A DNA stretch of 32,059 nt from Caldisericum sp. (GTDB lineage Bacteria > Caldisericota > Caldisericia > Caldisericales > Caldisericaceae): NCBI GenBank assembly GCA_022759145.1, contig JAEMPV010000028.1, positions 1 to 32,059 of the forward strand. Reading direction: 5' to 3'. Of this stretch, positions 1 through 8,391 are shown piece by piece. The number at the start of each line of letters is the position of its first letter. Position 1 is the stretch's first letter. Under the pieces are notes generated by a model that was not told the DNA's origin, made no database searches, and saw only the letters and a program-made list of their open reading frames with translations. Position numbers and translations under genes: made by a program.

Positions 1-25
1 CTTTTAATTATAACTTAAAAGTGTA

Positions 26-31
26 TATAAT
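26..31 (+). promoter_or_regulatory. -10 box of a probably leaderless polA promoter
   Basis: A perfect TATAAT lies 8 bases before the polA ATG. Transcription would normally start about 6-8 bases after the box, at or next to the ATG at 40. There is no Shine-Dalgarno sequence in the 13 bases between the box and the ATG, which fits a leaderless message. Any -35 element is weak (AT-rich bases near 3-8), and the window edge hides anything further upstream. The box is seen directly; leaderless translation is inferred. Confidence 0.6.
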
Positions 32-39
32 AATATCGA

Positions 40-2619
40 ATGGAGAAAATAATTCTTGTCGATGGAAGTAGCATAATTTTCAGAGCATACTATGCATTGC
101 CTAAGTTTTCAACATCAACCGGCATTCCTACATCTGCTGTTTATGGATTCATAAGAATGCTTTTGCGAATATTAAAAGATGAAAAGCCGAATTACCTTGC
201 AGTTGCATTTGATAAAAAAGCGCCTACCTTTAGACACATAGAATACAAAGAATATAAATCTCAAAGACCAAAAATGCCAGATGATCTTTCCATCCAGTTT
301 GATATAGTAAAAGAAGTACTCGGTGCCTTTAACATAAAATACTTTGAACTTGATGGTTTCGAGGCGGATGACATTATTGCGACATTTGTTGAAAAATTAA
401 AAGACAAAAACCTTGAAATTTCTATACTATCCTCCGATTTTGATTTAGCGCAACTAATTGATGAGAATGTTCGTCTACTTGTTACAAGAAAAGGCGTTAC
501 TAAAATTGAAACATATGATAGAAAAAAGTTTATAGAGGAATTTGGTTTCGATCCACAATATCTTGTTGACTACAAAGCGTTGTTAGGTGATGTATCGGAT
601 AATATAGAAGGTATAAAAGGAATCGGTGAGAAAACTGCATCCAAACTTATAGCAAATTACAAAACAGTGGAAAACATACTTAATGATCCAAATTTAGTTG
701 AGAAATATAGTCTGAGTGGTTTTGAAGAGAAAGTCCTTAGGAACAAGTCTCTTTGCATGCTTGTAAGAAATGTTCCGATAGAATTTAATCTTGAAGAGTT
801 GAGGGTCTCTAATTTCAACAATAGAAGTGTTTTAGAAATCCTGAAGAAATATGAGTTTAACTCAATAATAAAAGAATTAGGGCTTAGAGAGGAAGATTAT
901 AAGGAGAATGAAACACTTTTTGGGAAAAGCGAGGACAACAAAGACCCAGATCCTTATAAATTGGACAAGATAGAGATAAACAAAACTAATAATAATCTTG
1001 TGCAAAAGAAAGCCATAGTGTATATTCTTTCGGATGATAGAAAAGTTAACAAAGTTTATTTGCTTAAAGATAACGAAGTTTACGAATTTGATTTCTTAAA
1101 TAATCTTTTCCTCGACCACAAGAATTTGCCTATTCTGAAGAGTGTCCTTTCAAGTGAGGATATAGAGAAATATACAAATAACTTAAAAATGCTTTACAAG
1201 GTTGCGGATTTTATTGATTGCGATGTAAAGAATGTTACTCTTGATTCAACTCTTGCATTCTATCTTATCGATCCTGACCTTGAATCTTTTTCTTTGAAGG
1301 ATCTTTCAAAATACCTCAATATAGATTACGAATTTAAAAACATTCAAGATGAGTCTATGTTCCTAAAAGATTATGGCGGGAAAATAATTGAATACCTGAA
1401 GAAAGAAAATCTATTTTTTGTTTTTAACGATATTGAATTGCCTCTTTCAAGGGTCCTTTTTGAAATGGAGAAAACTGGTATATCTGTCGATATTGAATAC
1501 TTTAAGAAGCTTGAAGAGGAAATTAACAAGAGGATACAAGAACTTGAATTGGAAATTTTTAGACTTGCAGGTATTTCCTTTAATATACTTTCTTCTAAAC
1601 AACTTGCATCAGTCCTGTATGATGTATTAGGGCTTGAGCGACCAAAAGGAGCAAAAGATAGCACCGGCAGTGGCATCCTTTTAGAGATTGAGGGCTTGCA
1701 CCCCATAATTCCGTTAATAATCGAGTACAGGCACTTAGTCAAATTGAACAACACTTATATAAGTGCTCTTCCGCATCTTGTATCTAAAGAGACTGGAAGA
1801 TTGCATACGATTTACCACCAAATTGGGACTGCAACTGGTAGGCTAAGAAGCACAAACCCAAATTTGCAAAATCTCCCGGTGAAGGATGAGTGGGGGTTTA
1901 AAATTCAAGAGGGATTTACTGCATCAGATGAAAACAATTTACTTTTAAGTGCTGATTACTCCCAAATTGAACTTCGTATTCTTGCACACCTATCTCAGGA
2001 TAAAAACCTTATTGACGCATTCTTAAATAATGAGGACATCCATAAAAGGACTGCTATGGAAGTGTTTAATCTAAGTGATGTTGAAGTTTCCAAGGAAAAG
2101 AGGAATTTAGCAAAAGCGATTAACTTTGGTATTATCTACGGAATTTCTCCATACGGTTTATCAAAACAACTTGGTATATCAAAAGAAGAAGCAGGAGAAT
2201 ACATTGAAAGATATTTTAAAAGATATCCTGGCGTAAAGGAGTATATCGATAAGCAAATAACTGAAGCTAAGGAAAAAGGAGAAACAAGAACAATTTTTGG
2301 ACGCAGGCGTTTTATAAGGGGACTTGATGATAAAAACTCAAATGTTAGAGAAAACGCTAAAAGGGTTGCAATTAATAGCCCAATCCAGGGAAGTGCAGCA
2401 GACATAATAAAGCTTGCAATGGTTGAAATATTCAATAGCGTTCCTGATGCAAAGATTCTGCTTCAGATTCACGATGAACTTGTTTTTGAAATCCATAAAG
2501 ATGTGATTAACGAGCGAATGAACGAGATAAGAAAGATTATGGAAGGAGTTTGTAAATTGAGTGTGCCTCTTAAAGTTGATGTTGCTTACGGAAAGAATCT
2601 GAAGGAAGCACGTCTATGA
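40..2619 (+). CDS. polA: DNA polymerase I, proofreading domain degenerate
   Basis: Family A DNA polymerase of 859 residues that fills gaps during repair and Okazaki-fragment processing. The N-terminal 290 residues or so are a PIN/FEN-type 5'-3' exonuclease, with a DGFEADDIIAT motif and a helix-hairpin-helix region around GIKGIGEKTA. The polymerase domain has motif A (ADYSQIELR, Asp639), motif B (RNLAKAINFGIIYG, Lys692 and Phe696) and motif C (QIHDELVFE, Asp812). The middle part (about 320-480) is fold-like but I find none of the DxE, NxxxD or YxxxD carboxylate motifs of an active 3'-5' exonuclease, so proofreading is probably lost as in Taq polymerase. Its last four bases overlap coaE (ATGA), implying translational coupling. 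The ATG at 40 gives the complete family N terminus. Confidence 0.97.
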   Translation: MEKIILVDGSSIIFRAYYALPKFSTSTGIPTSAVYGFIRMLLRILKDEKPNYLAVAFDKKAPTFRHIEYKEYKSQRPKMPDDLSIQFDIVKEVLGAFNIKYFELDGFEADDIIATFVEKLKDKNLEISILSSDFDLAQLIDENVRLLVTRKGVTKIETYDRKKFIEEFGFDPQYLVDYKALLGDVSDNIEGIKGIGEKTASKLIANYKTVENILNDPNLVEKYSLSGFEEKVLRNKSLCMLVRNVPIEFNLEELRVSNFNNRSVLEILKKYEFNSIIKELGLREEDYKENETLFGKSEDNKDPDPYKLDKIEINKTNNNLVQKKAIVYILSDDRKVNKVYLLKDNEVYEFDFLNNLFLDHKNLPILKSVLSSEDIEKYTNNLKMLYKVADFIDCDVKNVTLDSTLAFYLIDPDLESFSLKDLSKYLNIDYEFKNIQDESMFLKDYGGKIIEYLKKENLFFVFNDIELPLSRVLFEMEKTGISVDIEYFKKLEEEINKRIQELELEIFRLAGISFNILSSKQLASVLYDVLGLERPKGAKDSTGSGILLEIEGLHPIIPLIIEYRHLVKLNNTYISALPHLVSKETGRLHTIYHQIGTATGRLRSTNPNLQNLPVKDEWGFKIQEGFTASDENNLLLSADYSQIELRILAHLSQDKNLIDAFLNNEDIHKRTAMEVFNLSDVEVSKEKRNLAKAINFGIIYGISPYGLSKQLGISKEEAGEYIERYFKRYPGVKEYIDKQITEAKEKGETRTIFGRRRFIRGLDDKNSNVRENAKRVAINSPIQGSAADIIKLAMVEIFNSVPDAKILLQIHDELVFEIHKDVINERMNEIRKIMEGVCKLSVPLKVDVAYGKNLKEARL

Positions 2620-3221
2620 AAGTGATTGGGTTAACGGGGAATATTGCTTCTGGTAAAAGTTCTGTTTCTAAGATACTTAAGAGCCTCGGTGCGAAGGTAA
2701 TCGATATGGACTCACTTGCAAAGGACATTCAAAAAGAGAATTATAAAGGAGTACTCGATAAAATAAGAGAGACTTTTGGAGATAATGTTTTTCTTGAAGG
2801 AAACATCTTAAACAGGCGTGCTCTGGGTGAATTGGTATTCAGGGACAAAAATTTACTTCAAAAATTGAATGATATTATGATTCCCGTTATGACTGAAAAG
2901 CTTTTAGAGGAGTTGGAAAAAGCAAAAAAAGACAACCCCAAGGTTATTGTTGTGGATGCTGCTATACTGATTGAGGCAAACTGGGATAGATTTGTTGATG
3001 AAGTGTGGGTGGTTTATATACCGTTGGAGTTGCAATTAGAAAGATTAATGGAACGTGAAAATATAGAAAGAGACTTAGCTTTAGAGCGTATTAACTCTCA
3101 GATGCCTATCGAAGAGAAGATAAAAAAGGCTGATGTTGTTATTGATAATAGTGGTAATTTAGAGGAGTTGGAGAAAAAAGTATTGGAACTATGGAAAGAA
3201 AGAATACTTCCTTTTATTTAA
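2616..3221 (+). CDS. coaE: Dephospho-CoA kinase
   Basis: Catalyses the last step of coenzyme A synthesis, ATP-dependent phosphorylation of the ribose 3'-hydroxyl of dephospho-CoA in the cytoplasm. At 201 residues it has the usual family length. The N terminus carries the P-loop (GLTGNIASGKSS, residues 5-16), followed by a DMDSLAKD segment and a central DAAILIEANW stretch that replaces the common DxPLLFE motif. The LID-like region with ERENIERDLALERI follows. The start overlaps the polA stop by four bases. A polA-coaE pairing is common in bacteria and probably reflects shared housekeeping expression rather than a functional link. The next gene starts inside its 3' end. Confidence 0.95.
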   Translation: MKVIGLTGNIASGKSSVSKILKSLGAKVIDMDSLAKDIQKENYKGVLDKIRETFGDNVFLEGNILNRRALGELVFRDKNLLQKLNDIMIPVMTEKLLEELEKAKKDNPKVIVVDAAILIEANWDRFVDEVWVVYIPLELQLERLMERENIERDLALERINSQMPIEEKIKKADVVIDNSGNLEELEKKVLELWKERILPFI

Positions 3222-3964
3222 GTTACTCAAAAATTTCAACTTACATTAAGTGTCCCTTGCGTTACAAGTTTCTCTATATCGACAATCTACCTACTGCCCC
3301 AAAATCATATTTTAGCCTTGGAAATTCTATTCATAAGGTACTTGAGAAATTTTATAGCCCAAACGAAAACTTTAAGGTGCTTAAGAAAGACCCTTATAAA
3401 TATCTTTTAGAATTGCTCGACACACATTGGATAAGTGAAGGATATAGAACAAAGGAAGAAGAGTTAAAGGCAAAACAGGAAGCAAAAGAGATGTTAACCA
3501 CATACTACAGGAAGAATATTTTTGGTTTTACCCCTGCATATGAAGTTGAATCTGAATTTTCTGTCCCATTTTTAGGACTTGAACTCAAAGGGAGGTTTGA
3601 CAGGATCGACAAAGTCAACAATGGCTTTATTATTATCGACTACAAGACAAACTCTTTTGTGGGAGAATCTTTTAGAGAAGAAGAGATTTTACAGCCTGTT
3701 CTGTATAAGATTGCAGGTGATTATAAATATGGGTCTCAAAGCATAAAGGAAGTAAGTTTTCATTACCTTAGAAAAGGTAAGAATATTACTTTTGAAGTAA
3801 CAACATACCTTATAGAAAGAAGCAAAAAAAGAATTGAGGAAGTAACGGAAAACATTTTTAAAGGTCACTTTCCTGCAAATGTTAACGGCACCTGTAACTC
3901 TTGTGAATTTAAAGACCGGTGTGAAGCTTACGCTCTCTCAAAATTATCTCGTAGATCTCTTTAA
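3191..3964 (+). CDS. RecB/Cas4-like PD-(D/E)XK nuclease with Fe-S cysteines
   Basis: A 257-residue standalone nuclease of the PD-(D/E)XK superfamily, related to the AddB/RecB C-terminal nuclease and Cas4. Visible parts in order: a YIKCPLRYKF segment with Cys21, the GxxxH motif with His48, Asp137 in RFDRID, the core IIIDYKTN (Asp150, Lys152), a QPVLY motif (Gln169) and a C-terminal Cys235-x2-Cys238-x5-Cys244 cluster. Cys21 with the three C-terminal cysteines is the four-ligand [4Fe-4S] arrangement of this family. It has no helicase domain and no CRISPR genes nearby, so a repair or end-processing role beside PolA is inferred. The ATG lies 31 bases inside coaE and is the only ATG, GTG or TTG before the conserved motifs. 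Its 3' end overlaps gmk on the other strand by 56 bases. Confidence 0.88.
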   Translation: MERKNTSFYLSYSKISTYIKCPLRYKFLYIDNLPTAPKSYFSLGNSIHKVLEKFYSPNENFKVLKKDPYKYLLELLDTHWISEGYRTKEEELKAKQEAKEMLTTYYRKNIFGFTPAYEVESEFSVPFLGLELKGRFDRIDKVNNGFIIIDYKTNSFVGESFREEEILQPVLYKIAGDYKYGSQSIKEVSFHYLRKGKNITFEVTTYLIERSKKRIEEVTENIFKGHFPANVNGTCNSCEFKDRCEAYALSKLSRRSL

Positions 3965-4472
3965 CAGTATTTTCAAGGACATCATTTACAACGATGTAGT
4001 CGTATAGATACCTCTCTTCTATTTCTTCCTTTGCCCTTTTTGTTCTTTTCTCGATTTCTGCAATGTTTTCTGTTCCCCTTTTGTTGAGTCTTTCAAGCAG
4101 CACCTCAATGCTCGGTGGCATAAGGAATATTAGAAGGGCTTCATCATATTTGTTCTTAATCTTTTTTGCTCCTTGAACATCAATTTGGAATATGACATCC
4201 TTCTTACTACTCAACCCTAAATCTATATATTTTTGAGGTGTGCCGTATAGATTACCATGGACAATTGAATATTCTGCAAGTTTGCCTTCTTCTATCATTT
4301 TTTTGAAGGTTTCTTCATCTAAAAAGAAATAATCTACACCGTCTACTTCGTTCTCCCTTGGCTTTCGCGTTGTGCAGGTTATAGCAATTTCAAACCGAGG
4401 GTCGAGTTTTACAAGTTCTTTTGAAACAGCTCCTTTGCCAACGCCTGATGGTCCCGAAATAACAATAATCAT
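3909..4472 (-). CDS. gmk: Guanylate kinase
   Basis: Phosphorylates GMP to GDP with ATP, an essential cytoplasmic nucleotide-salvage step. The protein has 187 residues. The P-loop GPSGVGKGA lies at 7-15, followed by the GMP-binding TCTTRKPRENEVDGVDYFF region, DVQGAKKIK and the LID segment around RGTENIAEIEKR. It is slightly shorter than the about 205 residues of the E. coli enzyme because the C-terminal tail is trimmed. It is the last gene of the minus-strand carbohydrate operon, and its ATG overlaps the stop of the protease gene by four bases. The last 56 bases are antisense to the end of the convergent nuclease gene, leaving no room for a conventional terminator. Confidence 0.96.
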   Translation of the reverse strand: MIIVISGPSGVGKGAVSKELVKLDPRFEIAITCTTRKPRENEVDGVDYFFLDEETFKKMIEEGKLAEYSIVHGNLYGTPQKYIDLGLSSKKDVIFQIDVQGAKKIKNKYDEALLIFLMPPSIEVLLERLNKRGTENIAEIEKRTKRAKEEIEERYLYDYIVVNDVLENTVKEIYEIILRERKLHTGL

Positions 4473-5593
4473 GGTTTTTTTAGCAGTTCAATAGCCTTGT
4501 TTAATTGCTCGTCTTCTTTTGTATCTGGGTTATCTTTAATTACAATATCCGGAGTAATTCCAACACCATTAATACTTGTCTTATCTGGTAAAAGATACTC
4601 TTCAACTGTAACCTTAAGAGAATAAGAATCAGGTAAAGAGAAAATTTGCTGAATAACGCCTTTGCCGAATGTTTTCTCGCCAATAACAGTCCCCACTTTG
4701 TAGTACTTTATAGCACCAGTCAAAATTTCTGATGCACTTGCAGTTCCGCCATCTACAAGAACGACCATCGGTATGTTAAGTTTGTTTCCTTTGATTTGAA
4801 TTGGCTCAAGTTTACCATTTCTATCTTTTGTGTAAAGCAATACGCCGCTTGGGAGCATTTCACTTGCTACATTTTCGCATTCACTTAAAAGGCCGCCTGG
4901 ATTTCCTCTTAAATCAAGGATAATACCTTCAACTTTTTTACTCTTGAATTCGTTTAGGGCTTTTTCTACATCTTTGCCTGCACCTTCAGAAAACATGAAT
5001 ATGCTAAGGTAGCCGATTTTGCCATTTTCATAATAACTAACTTGAGTTAAAGGAATATTTATCTTTGCTCTTGTTATTGTAAAACTCAGTTCTTTATTAT
5101 CTCTTCTAACTTTAAGAGTAACCTGAGTTCCAACTTTTCCTTTTACCATTGATGCAACTTCATCCAGCGAGAGATTAAAAGTTGATTTTCCGTCTACCTC
5201 TACAATAATATCTCCTTTTAGAAGTCCACTTTTTTCAGCAGGAGAATCTTTAAAAACAGATACGATTTCTGGATAATTTAATTTTTCGTTTTTGTTTATT
5301 ATTACGCCAATGCCTGCGTATTCTCCTTTTACTTCTTCTTGAAGCGCCTTAGTTTCTTCAGGGTTCATAAAAACTGTATAAGGATCGTTCAAGGAGTTAA
5401 CCATTCCTTTTATGAGTTGTTCTTCGCTAATTGGTTTATAGAAATTATTGAGAAGATAGTCGGCAGTCCTTGTGAGAAGTATGTGAGAATTTGGTTGAGT
5501 TATACCAATTGGGTATCTGAACCCAACAAAATAGCCTCCTATGAAAGAGATTAAAATCAACAAAATGACAACTAAAGCGCTATTTCTTTTCAT
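4469..5593 (-). CDS. S41-family C-terminal processing protease
   Basis: A secreted or membrane-anchored carboxyl-terminal processing protease (Ctp) of 374 residues. An N-terminal hydrophobic segment (about residues 6-24) after MKRNS forms a signal anchor. The PDZ domain spans about 90-165 (YAGIGVII, then SGLLKGDIIVEVDG), and the S41 core follows with LDLRGNPGG, the nucleophile Ser286 in GGTASASEI and the general-base Lys307 in GEKTFGKG. The open frame extends upstream to a TTG at 5611, but an AAGGAG lies 7 bases before the ATG at 5593 and inside that extension, so 5593 is the start. The gene begins 10 bases after the pgi stop and overlaps gmk by four bases. Its substrates cannot be inferred from the context. 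Confidence 0.93.
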   Translation of the reverse strand: MKRNSALVVILLILISFIGGYFVGFRYPIGITQPNSHILLTRTADYLLNNFYKPISEEQLIKGMVNSLNDPYTVFMNPEETKALQEEVKGEYAGIGVIINKNEKLNYPEIVSVFKDSPAEKSGLLKGDIIVEVDGKSTFNLSLDEVASMVKGKVGTQVTLKVRRDNKELSFTITRAKINIPLTQVSYYENGKIGYLSIFMFSEGAGKDVEKALNEFKSKKVEGIILDLRGNPGGLLSECENVASEMLPSGVLLYTKDRNGKLEPIQIKGNKLNIPMVVLVDGGTASASEILTGAIKYYKVGTVIGEKTFGKGVIQQIFSLPDSYSLKVTVEEYLLPDKTSINGVGITPDIVIKDNPDTKEDEQLNKAIELLKKP

Positions 5594-5603
5594 TTTTGTC
5601 TCC

Positions 5604-6971
5604 TTAATCAAGGATAAGTTTATCCATTTTATTTAATTTTTCAAGTGTTTCAAGGTATTCACTATATTTCTTATCTCCCATAAGAGCATGTGTGAATTTC
5701 TTTCCCACCTCAACAGATGGCTGATCTATGGGGTTTATGTTAAGTAGCTCACCAAGAGCCAAAACTTCAAGTTCAAAGAAGTAGATTAACTCACCTATAT
5801 TTTCTTCGTCAATCTTCTCAATCTCTATTGACAAATTTGGTCGTCCATTTTGAGTTAATGCCATCTTTGTTGCAACGTATTCGCTTTGAAGAAGTTCGGA
5901 ATACTTTTTATTGTCGAGAAATTCAAGTTCGGGCATTCCAATGTTATTAAATACGATTGTGTCTTTTCTGAACTTTTTTGGTGCAACAAACATGATCAAT
6001 TTATCAAAAGGTCCTTCCATAAAAAGTTGAAGAGTTGAATGTTGGTGGTATGGTCCTCTTGCAACAACTGGTGTAATACCTGTAAAAATCTTTTTTCCGT
6101 CTCTTGTGAATTGCTTTCCGATACTTTCAGCCAACAATTGCTCATACCATTTTCCTAAATACTCAAGGCCATCGGAATATGAAAATAAAACATTGATATT
6201 AACATTCTTTTCAATAAACAACTTGTATTGAGTTAGCGCTAACATCATACTGCTATCTTTGTCTTCAACTCCTTGGGCGAATTTGTCTTTTCTTCTCCTG
6301 GCTCCTTCGAGGAGTTTTTCTATATCAATTCCTTCGAATGCTGCAGAAAATAGACCGACATGCGAAAGAACTGAATATCTCCCTCCTACATTTGGATGTA
6401 TCGGATATGCTTTAACGCCAAGTTCTTTTGAAAGTTTTCTTAAAAGACCTTTTTCTGGATCAGTTGTAAAGAGAAGGTGCTCCTTAAGGTCAAGTCCTTC
6501 TTTCTTTATGATATCAAATATGAGCAACATACTGAGAAGCGTTTCTGATGTATTACCTGACTTAGTTATGAAGTTAAAAAAAGTTTTCTTAAGATCAAGT
6601 GACTTTAGTAGCGTTAGGTTAGTTTCAGGATCTATATTGTCCAAAAAATAGACTTTTTTAGGTCTTTCGAGGTTTGAGTAGATTCCATTAAGTGAGTAGT
6701 GGAGAAGTTCGTTGCCAAGAATTGAGCCTCCCATTCCGACTACCACCAGGTTATCGAACTTGTCTCTAATATGTGAAGCATAGTCATTTATTTCGTTAAC
6801 TTCTTTAAGCATTTCTTCTGGAAGCATTAGTGGATAATAGTCTTCATTAATCTTACTAAGAATTGCAGTTTTTACTTTTCTTAGCAAACTTGTATCTTTT
6901 AAAATACTTTCTTTTGGTAAGCCATGCTCTCCGATATTTTCACTCAATACGCTTGATAAATCGACTTTCAC
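5604..6971 (-). CDS. pgi: Glucose-6-phosphate isomerase
   Basis: Interconverts glucose 6-phosphate and fructose 6-phosphate. Sugar-isomerase motifs are visible: VVGMGGSILGNELL for the first SIS domain, the phosphate-binding TKSGNTSET, the PGI signature NVGGRYSVLSHVG and the active-site region GITPVVARGPYHQHST. At 455 residues it is of the shorter bacterial/thermophile type. Two in-frame GTG codons compete. The one at 6971 has AGGTGA five bases upstream and starts just after the stop of the mutase gene; the one at 6980 would give three more residues and a weaker ribosome site. It links glycogen-derived glucose phosphate to glycolysis, matching the mutase and glycogen genes upstream in the same operon. 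Confidence 0.95.
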   Translation of the reverse strand: MKVDLSSVLSENIGEHGLPKESILKDTSLLRKVKTAILSKINEDYYPLMLPEEMLKEVNEINDYASHIRDKFDNLVVVGMGGSILGNELLHYSLNGIYSNLERPKKVYFLDNIDPETNLTLLKSLDLKKTFFNFITKSGNTSETLLSMLLIFDIIKKEGLDLKEHLLFTTDPEKGLLRKLSKELGVKAYPIHPNVGGRYSVLSHVGLFSAAFEGIDIEKLLEGARRRKDKFAQGVEDKDSSMMLALTQYKLFIEKNVNINVLFSYSDGLEYLGKWYEQLLAESIGKQFTRDGKKIFTGITPVVARGPYHQHSTLQLFMEGPFDKLIMFVAPKKFRKDTIVFNNIGMPELEFLDNKKYSELLQSEYVATKMALTQNGRPNLSIEIEKIDEENIGELIYFFELEVLALGELLNINPIDQPSVEVGKKFTHALMGDKKYSEYLETLEKLNKMDKLILD

Positions 6972-6972
6972 T

Positions 6973-8391
6973 TTATTCACCTGCCTTGTTGAATATTTCT
7001 ACTGCAAGTTTGGATAATGGCTCTAATTTGTCTTCTTTGAATGTTTCAAGATAAATTCTCAATTTTGGTTCAGTTCCGGAAACCCTGTAAAGTATGGTGC
7101 TTGCATCTCCAAAAGCAATCTGTATGCCGTCGAGTTCGTTTATGTTTGTTATACCGAGTGATTCTTTATTTTTATAGATATAGTCTCGAAGAACGCCCAT
7201 TGCCTTGCTTTGTAACTCTGGTCTAAATGAGAAGTCGATTCTCTTGTTGTATACTTCGCCAAATTTCGCAAATAATTCATTTCTAAGTTCTTTTAAACTT
7301 TTGTTAAAGTGGCTTACTATTTCAAGCACAAGACAGTCTATAAGAATTCCGTCTTTTTCTTGAAGCCATCCCTGGATAGAGGCACCACCACTTTCTTCTC
7401 CACCAAAAATTGCTTTCTTTTCAAAAAGTGCTTCTCCTATGTACTTAAAACCAACTGGAGTTACTATGGCGTCGTATCCATATGCTCTTGCAATACGGTC
7501 GAGAAGTGTTGTTGTCGAGATTGTTCTTACAACATTTCCTTTAAAGGATCTTACCTCAAGAAGATAGTAGTATATTATCGAGAGAATTATGTTTGGCGGG
7601 ATAAAACTTCCATCTGAATCTATAAAGCCAAATCTGTCAGCGTCTCCATCCGTTGAGAGTCCAATGTTTGCGTTTTTATCTAAAACTGCTTTTCTAAGTG
7701 GCTCAAGGTTTTCTTCTGTTGGTTCTGGGTGCAGTTTGTTAAAAAGAGGATCACGAATGCCATGTATCATTTCAAAGTCAGTAATATCCTGAATCAGTGC
7801 CGGGACAAATCGCCTTCCTGTTCCGAAAAATGGGTCGTAAACAACTTTAAAGTGCTTTTCTTTTATTTTCTCAAAATCTATGATTTTTCTAATTCCATCA
7901 AAGTAATTCGTGTTATCAAACGGAATAATTAATCCTTCAGAAACTGCTTTGTCGAAATCGATCCATTCAATCTTTGTATTGCTTTCTTTCAATTGGAAAA
8001 TAAGTTGTTCTATTCTCTTTGTTTCCTCTGGAAGCGCTGGTCCCCCGGTTTTGTTGGAGAATTTCAGTCCATTGTACATATAATCATTGTGGGATGCAGT
8101 TATATTTATTCCACCATCTGCTTTCTTATCCAAGATTTCAAATGCAACAACAGGTGTCGGAATGTCGTAGTTTGAAAAGTAAACTCTTATCCCATTGTAG
8201 GCAAGTATTTCTGCTGAGGACTTTGCGAAGTCTTCGGAAAGAAATCGAGTATCATAACCTACAACAACTGATTTAGCCTGAATTTCTTTTAAATAGTGTG
8301 CAATGCCTAATGTTGCAAGTCTTACATTTTCGAATGTAAAATCGTCTGCTATAATTCCTCTCCAACCCGAAGTACCAAATTTAATTGGCAT
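6973..8391 (-). CDS. Phosphoglucomutase/phosphomannomutase
   Basis: An alpha-D-phosphohexomutase of 472 residues, probably interconverting glucose 1-phosphate and glucose 6-phosphate in this context. The four family motifs are present: the phosphoserine loop TASHNDYMYNG (Ser100), the metal site STDGDADRFG (Asp248, Asp250, Asp252), the sugar-binding loop GGEESGGAS (about 330-338) and the phosphate-binding VSGTEPKLRIY near the C terminus. The ATG at 8391 follows TAAGGAG with a normal spacer and overlaps the end of glgA by 11 bases. The choice between phosphoglucomutase and phosphomannomutase cannot be made from motifs, but position between glgA and pgi favours glucose phosphate. Confidence 0.94.
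   Translation of the reverse strand: MPIKFGTSGWRGIIADDFTFENVRLATLGIAHYLKEIQAKSVVVGYDTRFLSEDFAKSSAEILAYNGIRVYFSNYDIPTPVVAFEILDKKADGGINITASHNDYMYNGLKFSNKTGGPALPEETKRIEQLIFQLKESNTKIEWIDFDKAVSEGLIIPFDNTNYFDGIRKIIDFEKIKEKHFKVVYDPFFGTGRRFVPALIQDITDFEMIHGIRDPLFNKLHPEPTEENLEPLRKAVLDKNANIGLSTDGDADRFGFIDSDGSFIPPNIILSIIYYYLLEVRSFKGNVVRTISTTTLLDRIARAYGYDAIVTPVGFKYIGEALFEKKAIFGGEESGGASIQGWLQEKDGILIDCLVLEIVSHFNKSLKELRNELFAKFGEVYNKRIDFSFRPELQSKAMGVLRDYIYKNKESLGITNINELDGIQIAFGDASTILYRVSGTEPKLRIYLETFKEDKLEPLSKLAVEIFNKAGE

Noticed and set aside
3191-3964. Cas4 as part of a CRISPR locus
   Set aside because: No direct repeat array and no other cas gene is present; neighbours are housekeeping genes.
5594-5611. 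Upstream TTG start for the S41 protease
   Set aside because: The six extra codons contain the AAGGAG ribosome site for the ATG at 5593 and overlap the pgi stop.
6259-8276. Several plus-strand open frames of 60-130 codons opposite pgi and the mutase gene
   Set aside because: They are antisense shadows of strongly conserved enzymes, with no recognisable motif or ribosome site.
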